Source: Phycisphaerales bacterium UBA2421
GTDB taxonomy: Bacteria > Planctomycetota > Phycisphaerae > Tepidisphaerales > Tepidisphaeraceae
Length of the DNA: 17,937 bases
Assembly: GCA_002343075.1 (NCBI GenBank)
Contig: DDRH01000003.1
Coordinates: forward strand, 38,274 to 56,210
Direction: 5' to 3'
How positions within the stretch are numbered: position 1 is the first letter of the stretch; each line of letters starts with the position of its first letter. Shown here one piece after another: positions 7,759-14,622 of this stretch. Below the pieces are notes generated by a model that was given only the letters and a program-made list of their open reading frames with translations, searched no databases and was not told where the DNA came from. A program made the translations under genes and the position numbers.

Positions 7759-8682
7759 TCAGAAACCAACGGTCTCGGCCACCACATACAACGGCCGCTG
7801 TTTTATCTCTTCATAGATGCGCCCGATGTACTCACCCAGAATGCCGACGCTGATGAGCTGCACCCCGCCGAGGAAAAGCACCGTGAGCAGGATGGTGAAG
7901 AATCCGCGGCCCACCTGGTCTGGGTATTTGATTGCAAGGATGAGATAGGTCGGAATCAGCAAAAATGCGATGAAAGAAACGAGGAACCCGAAATAGGTGA
8001 CCCAGCGCAGCGGCTTGTTGCTGAAGCTGATCATGCCGTCGAGTGCATATTTGATGAGCCTGCGCAGTGTCTGCTTCGGCTTGCCCGCGGCGCGGTCTTT
8101 GCGGTCGTAGACGACAGTCGCGGAGGTGAACCCCAGCCAGCTTCGCAAGCCGGGAATGAACCGGTTGCGCTCGGGGAGCTTGTTAAAGTGATCGACAATC
8201 ACGCGATCCATCAGGCCGAAAATGCCGGCATCCGGGCCATGCGGCAGGTCGGCGATGTGCTTCAGCACCGGATAAAACAGCCGAAACCCCATGCCGCGCA
8301 GGCCGTGCAGGTCGCCGCGCGTGCGCCGCTCGGCAAGCACCACCTGATTGCCCTCCTTCCACTTGCCGACCATCTCAGCAATGACCTCCGGCGGGTCCTG
8401 CAGGTCGCCATCGATCAACACCACACAATCGCCGCGCGCATGATGAATCCCCGCGGTGACGGCGGGCTGGTGGCCGAAGTTGCGGCTGAGCATCACGCTC
8501 TTAATGCGACTGTCTTCGGAATTGAACTGCCGGATGAGCTTTGCGCTATCGTCACGGCTGCCGTCGTTAACCAGGATGAGTTCCCACGGCTCGCTGGTCG
8601 AATCGAGGGCTGCGGTCATGCGACGGCGCAGCTCGGGCAGGTTTTCCTGTTCGTTGAAGATGGGAACGACGACGGAGATCAT
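7759..8682 (-). CDS. GT2 glycosyltransferase, polyprenyl-phosphate type (DPM1/GtrB/ArnC-like)
   Basis: Such enzymes move a sugar from a nucleotide donor to undecaprenyl phosphate on the cytoplasmic face, supplying GT39-type transferases on the other side. The 307-residue protein starts with the GT2 fold: ISVVVPIFNEQENLPEL (2-18), ELILVNDGSRDDS (34-46), SRNFGHQPAVTAGI (66-79). The metal-binding DGDLQDPPE follows at 91-99. Two membrane helices stand at the C-terminus (about 226-252 and 260-285), followed by GEYIGRIYEEIKQRP, which is typical of the subfamily. ATG 8682 is chosen because the catalytic domain begins right there; GTG 8691 or a longer frame to 8769 is less likely. It is tempting to pair it with the GT39 gene 2 kb away, but the two are not in one operon. 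Confidence 0.93.
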   Translation of the reverse strand: MISVVVPIFNEQENLPELRRRMTAALDSTSEPWELILVNDGSRDDSAKLIRQFNSEDSRIKSVMLSRNFGHQPAVTAGIHHARGDCVVLIDGDLQDPPEVIAEMVGKWKEGNQVVLAERRTRGDLHGLRGMGFRLFYPVLKHIADLPHGPDAGIFGLMDRVIVDHFNKLPERNRFIPGLRSWLGFTSATVVYDRKDRAAGKPKQTLRRLIKYALDGMISFSNKPLRWVTYFGFLVSFIAFLLIPTYLILAIKYPDQVGRGFFTILLTVLFLGGVQLISVGILGEYIGRIYEEIKQRPLYVVAETVGF

Positions 8683-8970
8683 TCGGATCACATGCTTTCT
8701 ACGATTCAGCCGCCAACTCTCAAGCCCTCCGCGAATCTGCGGGGTGCCCGCCGCGCCGATCGGCGTCAATCCATTGCCGCTTGCATCCGCTCGACTCGCA
8801 TCTGATCGGCTTCACTCTTTGATCGGCTTCGGAGCGTAACCACATCGCGGTCGTCGAGAGGAAGGCGGAAAAAAGATGTTATCGGCCCCGCCAGCCCATC
8901 GCCGCTGTTGTAAGTATCGGAAGAACAATAGGTTTCATCAAAATCGGCGTCCTGGAATGCCGTAAAATGA

Positions 8971-9036
8971 GGGTCCCAAAGAGGTCCCAATCGGGTCCCA
9001 ACAGGGTCCCAATCGGGTCCGAAAGAGTCCCAAATC
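8971..9036. repeat. Three 22-bp tandem repeats (GGGTCC-CAA family)
   Basis: Three head-to-tail units occupy 8971-8992, 8993-9014 and 9015-9036. Each is a 12-bp half, GGGTCCCAAAGA-like, followed by a 10-bp half, GGTCCCAATC-like, so the core GGTCCCAA recurs about every 11 bp, close to one helical turn. Units 1 and 2 differ at two or three bases; unit 3 is more diverged. As 22 is not a multiple of 3, the units do not encode a peptide repeat. Their role is unknown: a protein-binding array or a slippage-prone repeat are both possible. Confidence 0.85.
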
Positions 9037-9073
9037 ACTTCATCAAGGTCTCGTTCTGGTCCCGGATTCCAAC

Positions 9074-9210
9074 AAGCACATTTCAAATCGTCGCGCATCA
9101 CTCTATACCGAAGCGCTGCGCAACCGGCGCACGCCAGCGCAGCGCGCTTGGGAAAATCCCGGTTTCCGGGCAACTGCTCCACTTTACCTAACCGATTTTC
9201 GTCCCATCGC
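9074..9210 (+). pseudogene. Possible relic of a DUF559-like gene
   Basis: The plus-strand frame through 9110 reads EALRNRRTPAQRAWE, which resembles the start of DUF559 (an endonuclease-like domain; typical form LRRxxTPAExxLWxxLR). After a gap comes APLYLTDF, vaguely like its PYIVDF strand. The intervening residues are missing, no start codon or full-length frame exists, and the match is by eye. Treat it as a suggestion only. Confidence 0.18.
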
Positions 9211-9302
9211 GCGCTGCGCGCCGCCGCGGCGCCGCTCATCCGGCGCGGCTCGCCATCGCAGTCGCCAATCCGCATTCTGCGGGCTGACAGATGATCATCC
9301 AA

Positions 9303-11258
9303 TCAGTGCCCCGCCGGGCGGCCCCCTTTACGCGGGTCGCACGCGGCATCCCAACCCTTGCCGTCTTTGCTGCGGCGGATGAGCTGCACGTTACCCACAT
9401 CTTCCTTCGCCGGCATCACCTTGTGGCCGCGTTTCTTCAGTTCTTCGATGTTCTGTTCGCTTAGTGCACCTTTCTCGTACTCCAGCACATCCGGCTGCCA
9501 CTGATGATGAATGCGCGGCGCGCCCACCGCCTCGGCGGCGGTTGCGTTTTCGATCAGCACTTTGAGCATCGCCTGCGCCGTTCCCGTAATGATCCGCGGG
9601 CCGCCCGATGCGCCGGCGATCATGAACACGCTTCCGTCTTGATTCAGAACGATCGTCGGCGACATACTGCTCAGCGGCCGCTTGCCCGGCTGTGGCATGT
9701 TGCGCTCGGACTGCACCAGCCCAAAATCATTCGCCACGCCGCGCCGTGTGGTGAAATCGTCCATCTCATTGTTCAGGCAAAACCCAAACTCCGGCACGGC
9801 CAACTTCGAACCGTAACTGAGATTGATCGTCTCGGTGCAAGCGACGGCGTTGCCGTGTTTGTCGATCACGCAGAGGTGGCTGGTGCCGGAGTCGTCGGGA
9901 ATGGCGGTCGCGGAGCCGTATTGATCCGCGGGCAAAGTCTGGTCCTGTTTGATGCGCGCGGCGAGGGTTCTGGCGTACTTGCGTGAGATGAGTTTTTCAG
10001 TCGGCACTTCCGAGAATTGCGGATCGGCCAGCCAACGTGCGCGATCGGCGAAGGCGTGCTTCATCGATTCGACCAGTTCGTGCTGGCGAATCCAACCGAA
10101 TGGCGGCAACTGCTCGGTGAAGCGCATGATGACCTTGGAATCGACGCCTTCGATCGTCTCGGGCACTTCGATGGGCCATGTAACATTCATTGCTTGATTC
10201 ACCAACGCGCCGCTCACGACCATGGCGCCGTTGATTGTCGTCGTTTCGCTGGATGCACCCTGCATCAGCATCATCGCACGCGACAACGCCAAGCTTCGAA
10301 AGGAATTTGACTGGGTAAAGATCAACAGAAACTGTCCGATCGTCGTCCCCCCGCTGCTCGGCGGCGGCATGCCCAGAAAATCTCTGCCGAACTCCCGATA
10401 CTTCAGCGGCTCAACTTCGCGATGCTGATACCCCGCCAGATCCTCCGACGTCAGAACGCCGCCATCATTCCTAACCGCGTTCCCGATCGCTGAAGCGATC
10501 TCGCCTTTGTAAAACGCGTCGGCCCCGTCGCGGGCAATCAGCTTCAGTGCCGCCGCTTGTTCGGGGTTGGTGATTTTGTCGCCGACTTTGATTTGGCCTT
10601 CGCGCAGGAATTTCTTCCACACAAACGCAAACCGCTGCTTGCGCGATTCATCGGCGTTGAACCACTTGATGCGGTTCTTCGCGCCGTCGATTTCGAACTG
10701 ATCGACAAGATATCCTTCCTCGGCGGCGCGGATGGCGGGGGCGAGAACCGTCGCGCGGTCGAGTGTGCCGTATTTTTCCAGCGCAGATAGCAGACCGCGC
10801 ACCGTCCCCGGAATCGCTACGGCCTTTCCACCGACGGTTGACGCTTCATTGTCGGCATCTTTCTCATAAAAATCGGGGCCTATGGCAGCGGGGGTGGTTT
10901 CGCGGTAGTTCAGCGCGATGGCGAGATTGCCGTGTTTCGGATCGTTGTTGAACTTGATGACCATGAACCCGCCGCCGCCGATGCCGCAGCTCATGGGGCG
11001 GACGACTGAAAGCGTGAAGCTCGTGGCGACGGCGGCATCCACCGCGTTGCCCCCTTTGGCCAGAATCTCCGCCCCCGCAGCCGAGGCAACAGGATGATCG
11101 GCGGCGACTGCGGCGGTTTGGAATGTCGCTTCAAAGGTGTCGGCGAGCTTGAATGCCGAGCTCTGTTTTGTGCAACCCAAAACCGCCGCCAGGAGGAATA
11201 AAACAGTCGCGCCGAAGCGTGACCACACGGTCGGGGGGAAGTGGCGTGTCTGAATCAT
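9303..11258 (-). CDS. ggt: Gamma-glutamyltransferase, lipoprotein form
   Basis: GGT is an N-terminal nucleophile hydrolase that cleaves or transfers the gamma-glutamyl group of glutathione-like compounds outside the cytoplasm. The 651-residue precursor starts with a signal peptide ending LLAAVLGC, a probable lipobox, so it is likely membrane-anchored. The large subunit has HPVASAAGAEILAKGGNAVDAAVA and SCGIGGGGFM. Autoprocessing should occur before T459 of GTSHLCVIDKHGNAVAC, leaving a small subunit of 193 residues. PLSSMSPTIV, GASGGPRIITGTAQ and APRIHHQWQPDVL hold the substrate and oxyanion residues. A segment of about 70 residues (about 317-388) between PPPSSGGTTIGQFLLIF and the HELVESMKHAFADRARWL helix is extra relative to the E. 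coli enzyme. ATG 11258 is chosen by the signal peptide and a GGAGAG site; the open frame to 11495 is read-through upstream. Confidence 0.95.
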   Translation of the reverse strand: MIQTRHFPPTVWSRFGATVLFLLAAVLGCTKQSSAFKLADTFEATFQTAAVAADHPVASAAGAEILAKGGNAVDAAVATSFTLSVVRPMSCGIGGGGFMVIKFNNDPKHGNLAIALNYRETTPAAIGPDFYEKDADNEASTVGGKAVAIPGTVRGLLSALEKYGTLDRATVLAPAIRAAEEGYLVDQFEIDGAKNRIKWFNADESRKQRFAFVWKKFLREGQIKVGDKITNPEQAAALKLIARDGADAFYKGEIASAIGNAVRNDGGVLTSEDLAGYQHREVEPLKYREFGRDFLGMPPPSSGGTTIGQFLLIFTQSNSFRSLALSRAMMLMQGASSETTTINGAMVVSGALVNQAMNVTWPIEVPETIEGVDSKVIMRFTEQLPPFGWIRQHELVESMKHAFADRARWLADPQFSEVPTEKLISRKYARTLAARIKQDQTLPADQYGSATAIPDDSGTSHLCVIDKHGNAVACTETINLSYGSKLAVPEFGFCLNNEMDDFTTRRGVANDFGLVQSERNMPQPGKRPLSSMSPTIVLNQDGSVFMIAGASGGPRIITGTAQAMLKVLIENATAAEAVGAPRIHHQWQPDVLEYEKGALSEQNIEELKKRGHKVMPAKEDVGNVQLIRRSKDGKGWDAACDPRKGGRPAGH

Positions 11259-11262
11259 GTTT

Positions 11263-11268
11263 CTCTCC
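11263..11268 (-). promoter_or_regulatory. Shine-Dalgarno site of ggt
   Basis: On the minus strand GGAGAG is followed by AAAC and ATG 11258. It supports the start at the signal peptide. No clear promoter was found in the 191 bp separating it from the divergent PilZ gene. Confidence 0.6.
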
Positions 11269-11449
11269 GGCTGACAAGTAACCTGCCGCCCTGAACGGTT
11301 CTTCGGACGGACAATCTGGCTGCAAACCGACTTCGGGGATGGTTGTACCTTGCGGACCTGTTTTGCGACAAGACTTATCGGGCCTCGATCTTGCGGCAGA
11401 ATTGTTGCAGATCGCAAAGTCGCGCGCCGGTCGGGCCGATGCAACCAGT

Positions 11450-11791
11450 ATGAGCGCCACGACCACCAAGCAAAGCGTGAAATCGACCGCCGCAAAGACC
11501 TCCGCCCCCGCCGCCCAGCAAGACCGCCGACGAAGTGCGCGGCAGAGTCGGGAACTGCCCGCGTGGCTGAGCGACCAGTCCGGCGGCCGACGCCCGCAGC
11601 AGCAGCGCGTCAGCGTCACCGATATGTCGCTGCACGGCTGCGGGTTCATCGCCAGCGAGAAGCTGGAAATCGGCGCATCGCACTGGATCGTGGTTGCGGC
11701 AGAAAACCTCCACGTCTCGACGCGCCTGCGCGTGATCAACCTCCGCGAGCGCGAAGACGGCTCGTTTGACGTCGGCGCCGAGTTTTTCTGA
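11450..11791 (+). CDS. PilZ-domain protein, putative c-di-GMP receptor
   Basis: PilZ domains bind cyclic di-GMP and relay it to motility, polysaccharide or transcription targets. This 113-residue protein has a Lys/Thr/Ala-rich leader (1-22) and then RRSAR (27-31), giving the RxxxR motif. DMSLHGCG (58-65) supplies the D-x-S-x-x-G motif, and the domain ends with FDVGAEFF at the very C-terminus. Both ligand-binding motifs are present, so binding is plausible. ATG 11450 is preferred because the domain begins shortly after; an in-frame ATG at 11339 would add 37 residues without recognisable features. Neither has a Shine-Dalgarno site. No partner domain is fused. It is divergent from ggt, and no link in function is evident. 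Confidence 0.8.
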   Translation: MSATTTKQSVKSTAAKTSAPAAQQDRRRSARQSRELPAWLSDQSGGRRPQQQRVSVTDMSLHGCGFIASEKLEIGASHWIVVAAENLHVSTRLRVINLREREDGSFDVGAEFF

Positions 11792-12019
11792 TCCGACCGG
11801 CCCGCTTGTTGCCGCAGCCCGTTTTTCGCGCATCGTCATTCGCAACATAGCACTGCGCACCTTCGCTCCAAGCGGCATTCCGGTTGTGATTGTGGGGGGT
11901 GTCGCTTCGACCTGCCCTGGTGTCTGCTGGACCAACTCTTCTCACCGCGCCGGTTCCTCAGTCGTAGAACTCCTTCGGATTGACGGACCACTCCAACATG
12001 GCACCCTCCGCGGAATCGG

Positions 12020-12048
12020 TTCAAACTTAGCGGCGTTTGTGCGATACT
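12020..12048 (+). promoter_or_regulatory. Candidate promoter of ykgJ-like gene
   Basis: TTCAAA (12020-12025) and GATACT (12043-12048), each four of six to consensus, are spaced 17 bp, with a TG before the -10 region. The -10 box ends 9 nt before ATG 12058, so the mRNA would begin at or next to the start codon. The rest of the gap from 11792 shows nothing recognisable. The promoter might also serve lpxB downstream. Confidence 0.42.
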
Positions 12049-12057
12049 CGCGCCACA

Positions 12058-12540
12058 ATGCGTCTTCCTGTTCATCAATCAAAGTCCACTCGTGCGTGGT
12101 ATGCCGACGGGCTTAACTTCCAATGTACACAGTGCGGCAATTGCTGTACTGGCGGGCCGGGGTATGTCTGGATCAGCGATGTCGAGATCACCCGGCTGGC
12201 GACGCACCTGAAGATGACCGAGCAGGAACTGGCAAAGAAGTATCTTCGCAAGATCAGCGGGAAGTTTAGTTTGAAAGAGCGCAAGAGCCTCAAGGGGGAA
12301 TACGATTGCGTTTTTCTAGAGGAAATGAACGGCCGCCGGGCGTGTACGGTGTATGAGGTGCGACCATTACAGTGCCGCACTTGGCCGTTCTGGGACGGCA
12401 ACCTAATTAGCCAGAATAGTTGGAACCGCGCCGGCAAGACCTGCCCCGGGCTGAACAAGGGTCGCAAGTTTACGCAGAAGCAGATCGAAGCCCTGCGCGA
12501 TGCCGAAGACTGGCCGGATCGCCCGCCGTCGTCTAAATAG
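12058..12540 (+). CDS. YkgJ-family cysteine-cluster protein
   Basis: This family (UPF0153/CxxCxxCC) is thought to bind a zinc ion or an iron-sulfur centre through conserved cysteines; the function is not established. The 160-residue protein has CTQCGNCC (23-30) after the short leader, then ISDVEITRLATHL, then further cysteines in YDCVFLEE, ACTVYEVRPLQCRTWPFW and KTCPGLNKG, in the usual family order. ATG 12058 is chosen over TTG 12037 because of the close -10 box and the usual short N-terminus. There is no Shine-Dalgarno site. lpxB follows on the same strand after 86 bp with no evident terminator, so co-transcription is likely. Confidence 0.9.
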   Translation: MRLPVHQSKSTRAWYADGLNFQCTQCGNCCTGGPGYVWISDVEITRLATHLKMTEQELAKKYLRKISGKFSLKERKSLKGEYDCVFLEEMNGRRACTVYEVRPLQCRTWPFWDGNLISQNSWNRAGKTCPGLNKGRKFTQKQIEALRDAEDWPDRPPSSK

Positions 12541-12626
12541 TGGGCGGCCGGCAGAGGGCCGTCATCGGGAAAGTGGGCGGCGGGAAATGTCGTGCCGCGG
12601 CTTCTGCTCACTGCCGACCGTCGAGT

Positions 12627-13862
12627 ATGTCCAAGCGCGTTTTCATCACGGTTGCGGAAGTGAGCGGCGATAACAACGCGGCCTCGCTGGCCCGCGCGCT
12701 GCTACGACTTGATCCATCCATCCGGATTGAAGGATTGGGCGGCCCGGCGATGGCGGCTGAGGGCGTGAGAGTTCACTTCGAGACCACCACCCGCGCCGCG
12801 ATGACGTTTCACGCCGCCGGGCGCGTGCGGGAAGTGTGGAGATGGCTGAAATGGATGAAGGCCGAGTATTCCCGCGACAAGCCGGACTTACACATATGCG
12901 TTGATTCATCGGGGTTTAATCTTCACTTTGCAAAAGTGGCTAAGTCGTTTGGCGTACCGGTGTTGTATTACGTCGCCCCGCAGTTGTGGGCCAGCCGGGA
13001 AGGGCGGATTAAGAAGGTGCGCGCCTCGGTGGACCGGGTGGCGTCGATCTTTCCGTTTGAAGCCGAGTGGTACCGGCAGCGGGGGGTGAACGCAGAGTTT
13101 GTCGGGCATCCCCTGTTTGACGCACTGCCGGCAACCCGACTGGAATTGGGCAGCCACCCGCCGCGGTTTCCCGATCGCCCGCCGGTAATCGGGATTGTGC
13201 CGGGTAGCCGCAAGAGCGAGGTGAAGGAAAACTGGCCTTCACTGCTGCAGGTAATGGAAAAGGTCTCGGCGGCGTTTCCGGGCGCGGAGTTTCTCGTGCC
13301 GGCGACGCAAAACGCGCTTCCCGCGCTCCTGGGCCGTGCGGGTCCGGCGGAGGGAAATGTGCCAAGGGTTTATCACGTCAGCGAGCAGTTCGGCGCAGCG
13401 GGCGACCGGCTGGAGCGGCCGATCAAATATTGCATCGAGGTCGATTCGTTCGACCGGCTGATTCCGCAATGCGATCTGGTGCTCTGCAAGAGCGGTACAA
13501 GCACGGTGCATGTCGCGGCGTATGGCGTGCCGATGATCGTCGTTTACCGTGTGAACCGCGTGCTGTGGCACGGGGCTGGCCGGTGGCTGGTGAAGACGAA
13601 GAAGATCGCGATGGTAAACATCCTCGCAGGGCAGACCGACGCCGTGCCGGAGTTCATTCCGTGGTATGGCCCGGTGAATGCTGTGGCCAACTGCGCGATC
13701 GACCTCCTCAACCACCCTGAAAAACTCACCGCCCAGCGGCAGCGGCTGATCGAGATTATCGAGCCGATCAGCAAACCCGGCGCTTCGATGAATGTGGCGA
13801 AAATGGCGATGGAAATGATCGGTCGCCCGGCGATGCAGGTTGACATGGAATTGAGTTTGTAG
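12627..13862 (+). CDS. lpxB: Lipid-A-disaccharide synthase
   Basis: LpxB (GT19) joins UDP-2,3-diacylglucosamine and lipid X into the lipid A disaccharide at the inner face of the cytoplasmic membrane. The 411-residue protein has the N-terminal ITVAEVSGDNNAASLARAL, a variant of the usual GExSGD motif with Val. It continues with IRIEGLGGPAMAAEGV, CVDSSGFNLHFAK, LYYVAPQLWASREGRIKKV and FPFEAEWYRQRGV ending in FVGHPLFD. The C-terminal half has IGIVPGSRKSEVKENW and LCKSGTSTVHVAAYGVPMIV. These are in family order and catalytic regions look intact. ATG 12627 gives the usual N-terminus; GTG 12540, overlapping the ykgJ stop, would add 29 atypical residues. The presence of lpxB and lpxD argues for a lipid A-making outer membrane. 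Confidence 0.93.
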   Translation: MSKRVFITVAEVSGDNNAASLARALLRLDPSIRIEGLGGPAMAAEGVRVHFETTTRAAMTFHAAGRVREVWRWLKWMKAEYSRDKPDLHICVDSSGFNLHFAKVAKSFGVPVLYYVAPQLWASREGRIKKVRASVDRVASIFPFEAEWYRQRGVNAEFVGHPLFDALPATRLELGSHPPRFPDRPPVIGIVPGSRKSEVKENWPSLLQVMEKVSAAFPGAEFLVPATQNALPALLGRAGPAEGNVPRVYHVSEQFGAAGDRLERPIKYCIEVDSFDRLIPQCDLVLCKSGTSTVHVAAYGVPMIVVYRVNRVLWHGAGRWLVKTKKIAMVNILAGQTDAVPEFIPWYGPVNAVANCAIDLLNHPEKLTAQRQRLIEIIEPISKPGASMNVAKMAMEMIGRPAMQVDMELSL

Positions 13863-13878
13863 AGCCAATGCCGCTGCG

Positions 13879-13904
13879 ACCGAAGAAAGTCGGTGCCTGT
13901 CCCG
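13879..13904. repeat. Small hairpin and REP-like GGTGCCTGTCCC string
   Basis: ACCGA (13879-13883) and TCGGT (13890-13894) form a 5-bp stem with loop AGAAAG. It runs into TCGGTGCCTGTCCCG (13890-13904), which resembles short extragenic repeats I know from many bacterial genomes (GGTGCCTGTCCC, often near REP-associated transposases). Only one copy is here. It lies in the 117-bp gap between the convergent lpxB and uma2 genes; the hairpin has no T-run. Confidence 0.28.
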
Positions 13905-13979
13905 CTGGTTTGATCGCGAGCATCGGCTGGTTGACAGCATTTACGACGCGCGAATCAGTTTGGCGCTTCGTCGCCGGCA

Positions 13980-14609
13980 TTACTGAGCGTTCGTGCCCAT
14001 CTCGGCGAGCAGCTGCTGCACGTCCGGCAGCGGGTTCTTGAAAGGGTCGGCTTCGTTGATCCAAAAGTCGGGCAGCACGACCGAGCTTAAGCGGCCATTC
14101 TTTGCTTCAATCCGCTGATATCTGCCTGCGGGGGAAAGGGTGTAGACGGAAACGGTTTGTGAAAGCGGGTCAACGATCCAATACTCGCGCACGCCGGCGG
14201 CTTCGTACTCGAAGTATTTCTCGTGGTAGTCGCGCTGGGTGCTTTCTGGCGAGATGACTTCGATGATCAGGTCGGCTGGGCCGTCCAAAAAGGTTGTGCC
14301 GAGCTTTGACAACTGCGCGTCGGCCACAAACATAACATCCGGATCGCGCCGGCTGGGTTTCTGAGGCAACCGAATGGTAAACTGCGGCCCGCGGACCTTC
14401 CCCAGCTTTCGTCGTTCCACAAAATTCTGAATCACGGCGCGGAACCAGAATTGAATCTCGTCATGATCACCGCTGATCGGCATTTTTAGTTGTACCTCTC
14501 CATTAACCCACTCCGCATTGGAATGCTTGCCGGCCCACGCGACAAATTCCTCCTCACTCATGCGAAGGGAAGGGCGAACCAACTCAGCGGAAAGAGGTGC
14601 GACACTCAT
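13980..14609 (-). CDS. Uma2-family (DUF820) PD-(D/E)xK endonuclease-like protein
   Basis: Uma2 proteins have a restriction-endonuclease fold, are abundant in cyanobacteria and planctomycetes, and have no settled function. The 209-residue protein follows the family plan. FVAWAGKHSNAEWVNGEVQL opens it, and RRDPDVMFVAD (87-97) holds the first catalytic-type Asp. LIIEVISPES (114-123) holds the Glu, followed by YHEKYFEYEAAGVREYWIVDP with its Lys. ATG 14609 is in the normal place and is preceded by an exact TATAAT. Its start is 8 bp downstream of the xylB stop on the same strand, but it seems to have its own promoter. The active-site residues look complete, so it may be an active nuclease. Confidence 0.92.
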   Translation of the reverse strand: MSVAPLSAELVRPSLRMSEEEFVAWAGKHSNAEWVNGEVQLKMPISGDHDEIQFWFRAVIQNFVERRKLGKVRGPQFTIRLPQKPSRRDPDVMFVADAQLSKLGTTFLDGPADLIIEVISPESTQRDYHEKYFEYEAAGVREYWIVDPLSQTVSVYTLSPAGRYQRIEAKNGRLSSVVLPDFWINEADPFKNPLPDVQQLLAEMGTNAQ

Positions 14610-14616
14610 CGCCCTG

Positions 14617-14622
14617 ATTATA
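14617..14622 (-). promoter_or_regulatory. Exact TATAAT -10 box before uma2, overlapping the xylB stop
   Basis: Read on the minus strand, TATAAT is followed by CAGGGCG and then ATG 14609. The box includes the xylB TAA stop (14620-14618). A start point 6-7 nt downstream of the box would coincide with the ATG, giving a leaderless transcript. No good -35 box is visible, nor a Shine-Dalgarno site. It may allow uma2 to be expressed independently of xylB. Confidence 0.55.

Larger units (their letters stand above)
8683..9302. other. 620-bp gene-poor stretch between GT2 and GGT genes
   Basis: No convincing complete gene is present. The stretch holds a duplicated TGATCGGCTTC (8803-8813 and 8820-8830), three 22-bp tandem repeats (8971-9036), a possible relic of a DUF559-like gene (about 9074-9210), and a stem-loop (CGCTGCGC 9114-9121 with GCGCAGCG 9137-9144). 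The segment 9205-9260 is extremely rich in GCG/CGC runs. A minus-strand open frame of 178 codons spans nearly all of it, but its product has no recognisable domain. The tandem repeat passes through all three frames, so I treat that frame as non-coding. Confidence 0.6.

Noticed and set aside
8971..9036. Tandem repeats considered as a CRISPR array or replication-origin iterons
   Set aside because: There are no unique spacers of CRISPR size, and no replication initiator gene or plasmid feature is nearby; three short units are too few to claim an origin.
8766..9302. 178-codon minus-strand open frame filling the GT2-ggt gap
   Set aside because: It begins with TTG at the ggt stop, has no recognisable domain, and a 22-bp tandem repeat runs through it in all three frames; long chance frames are expected at this G+C content.
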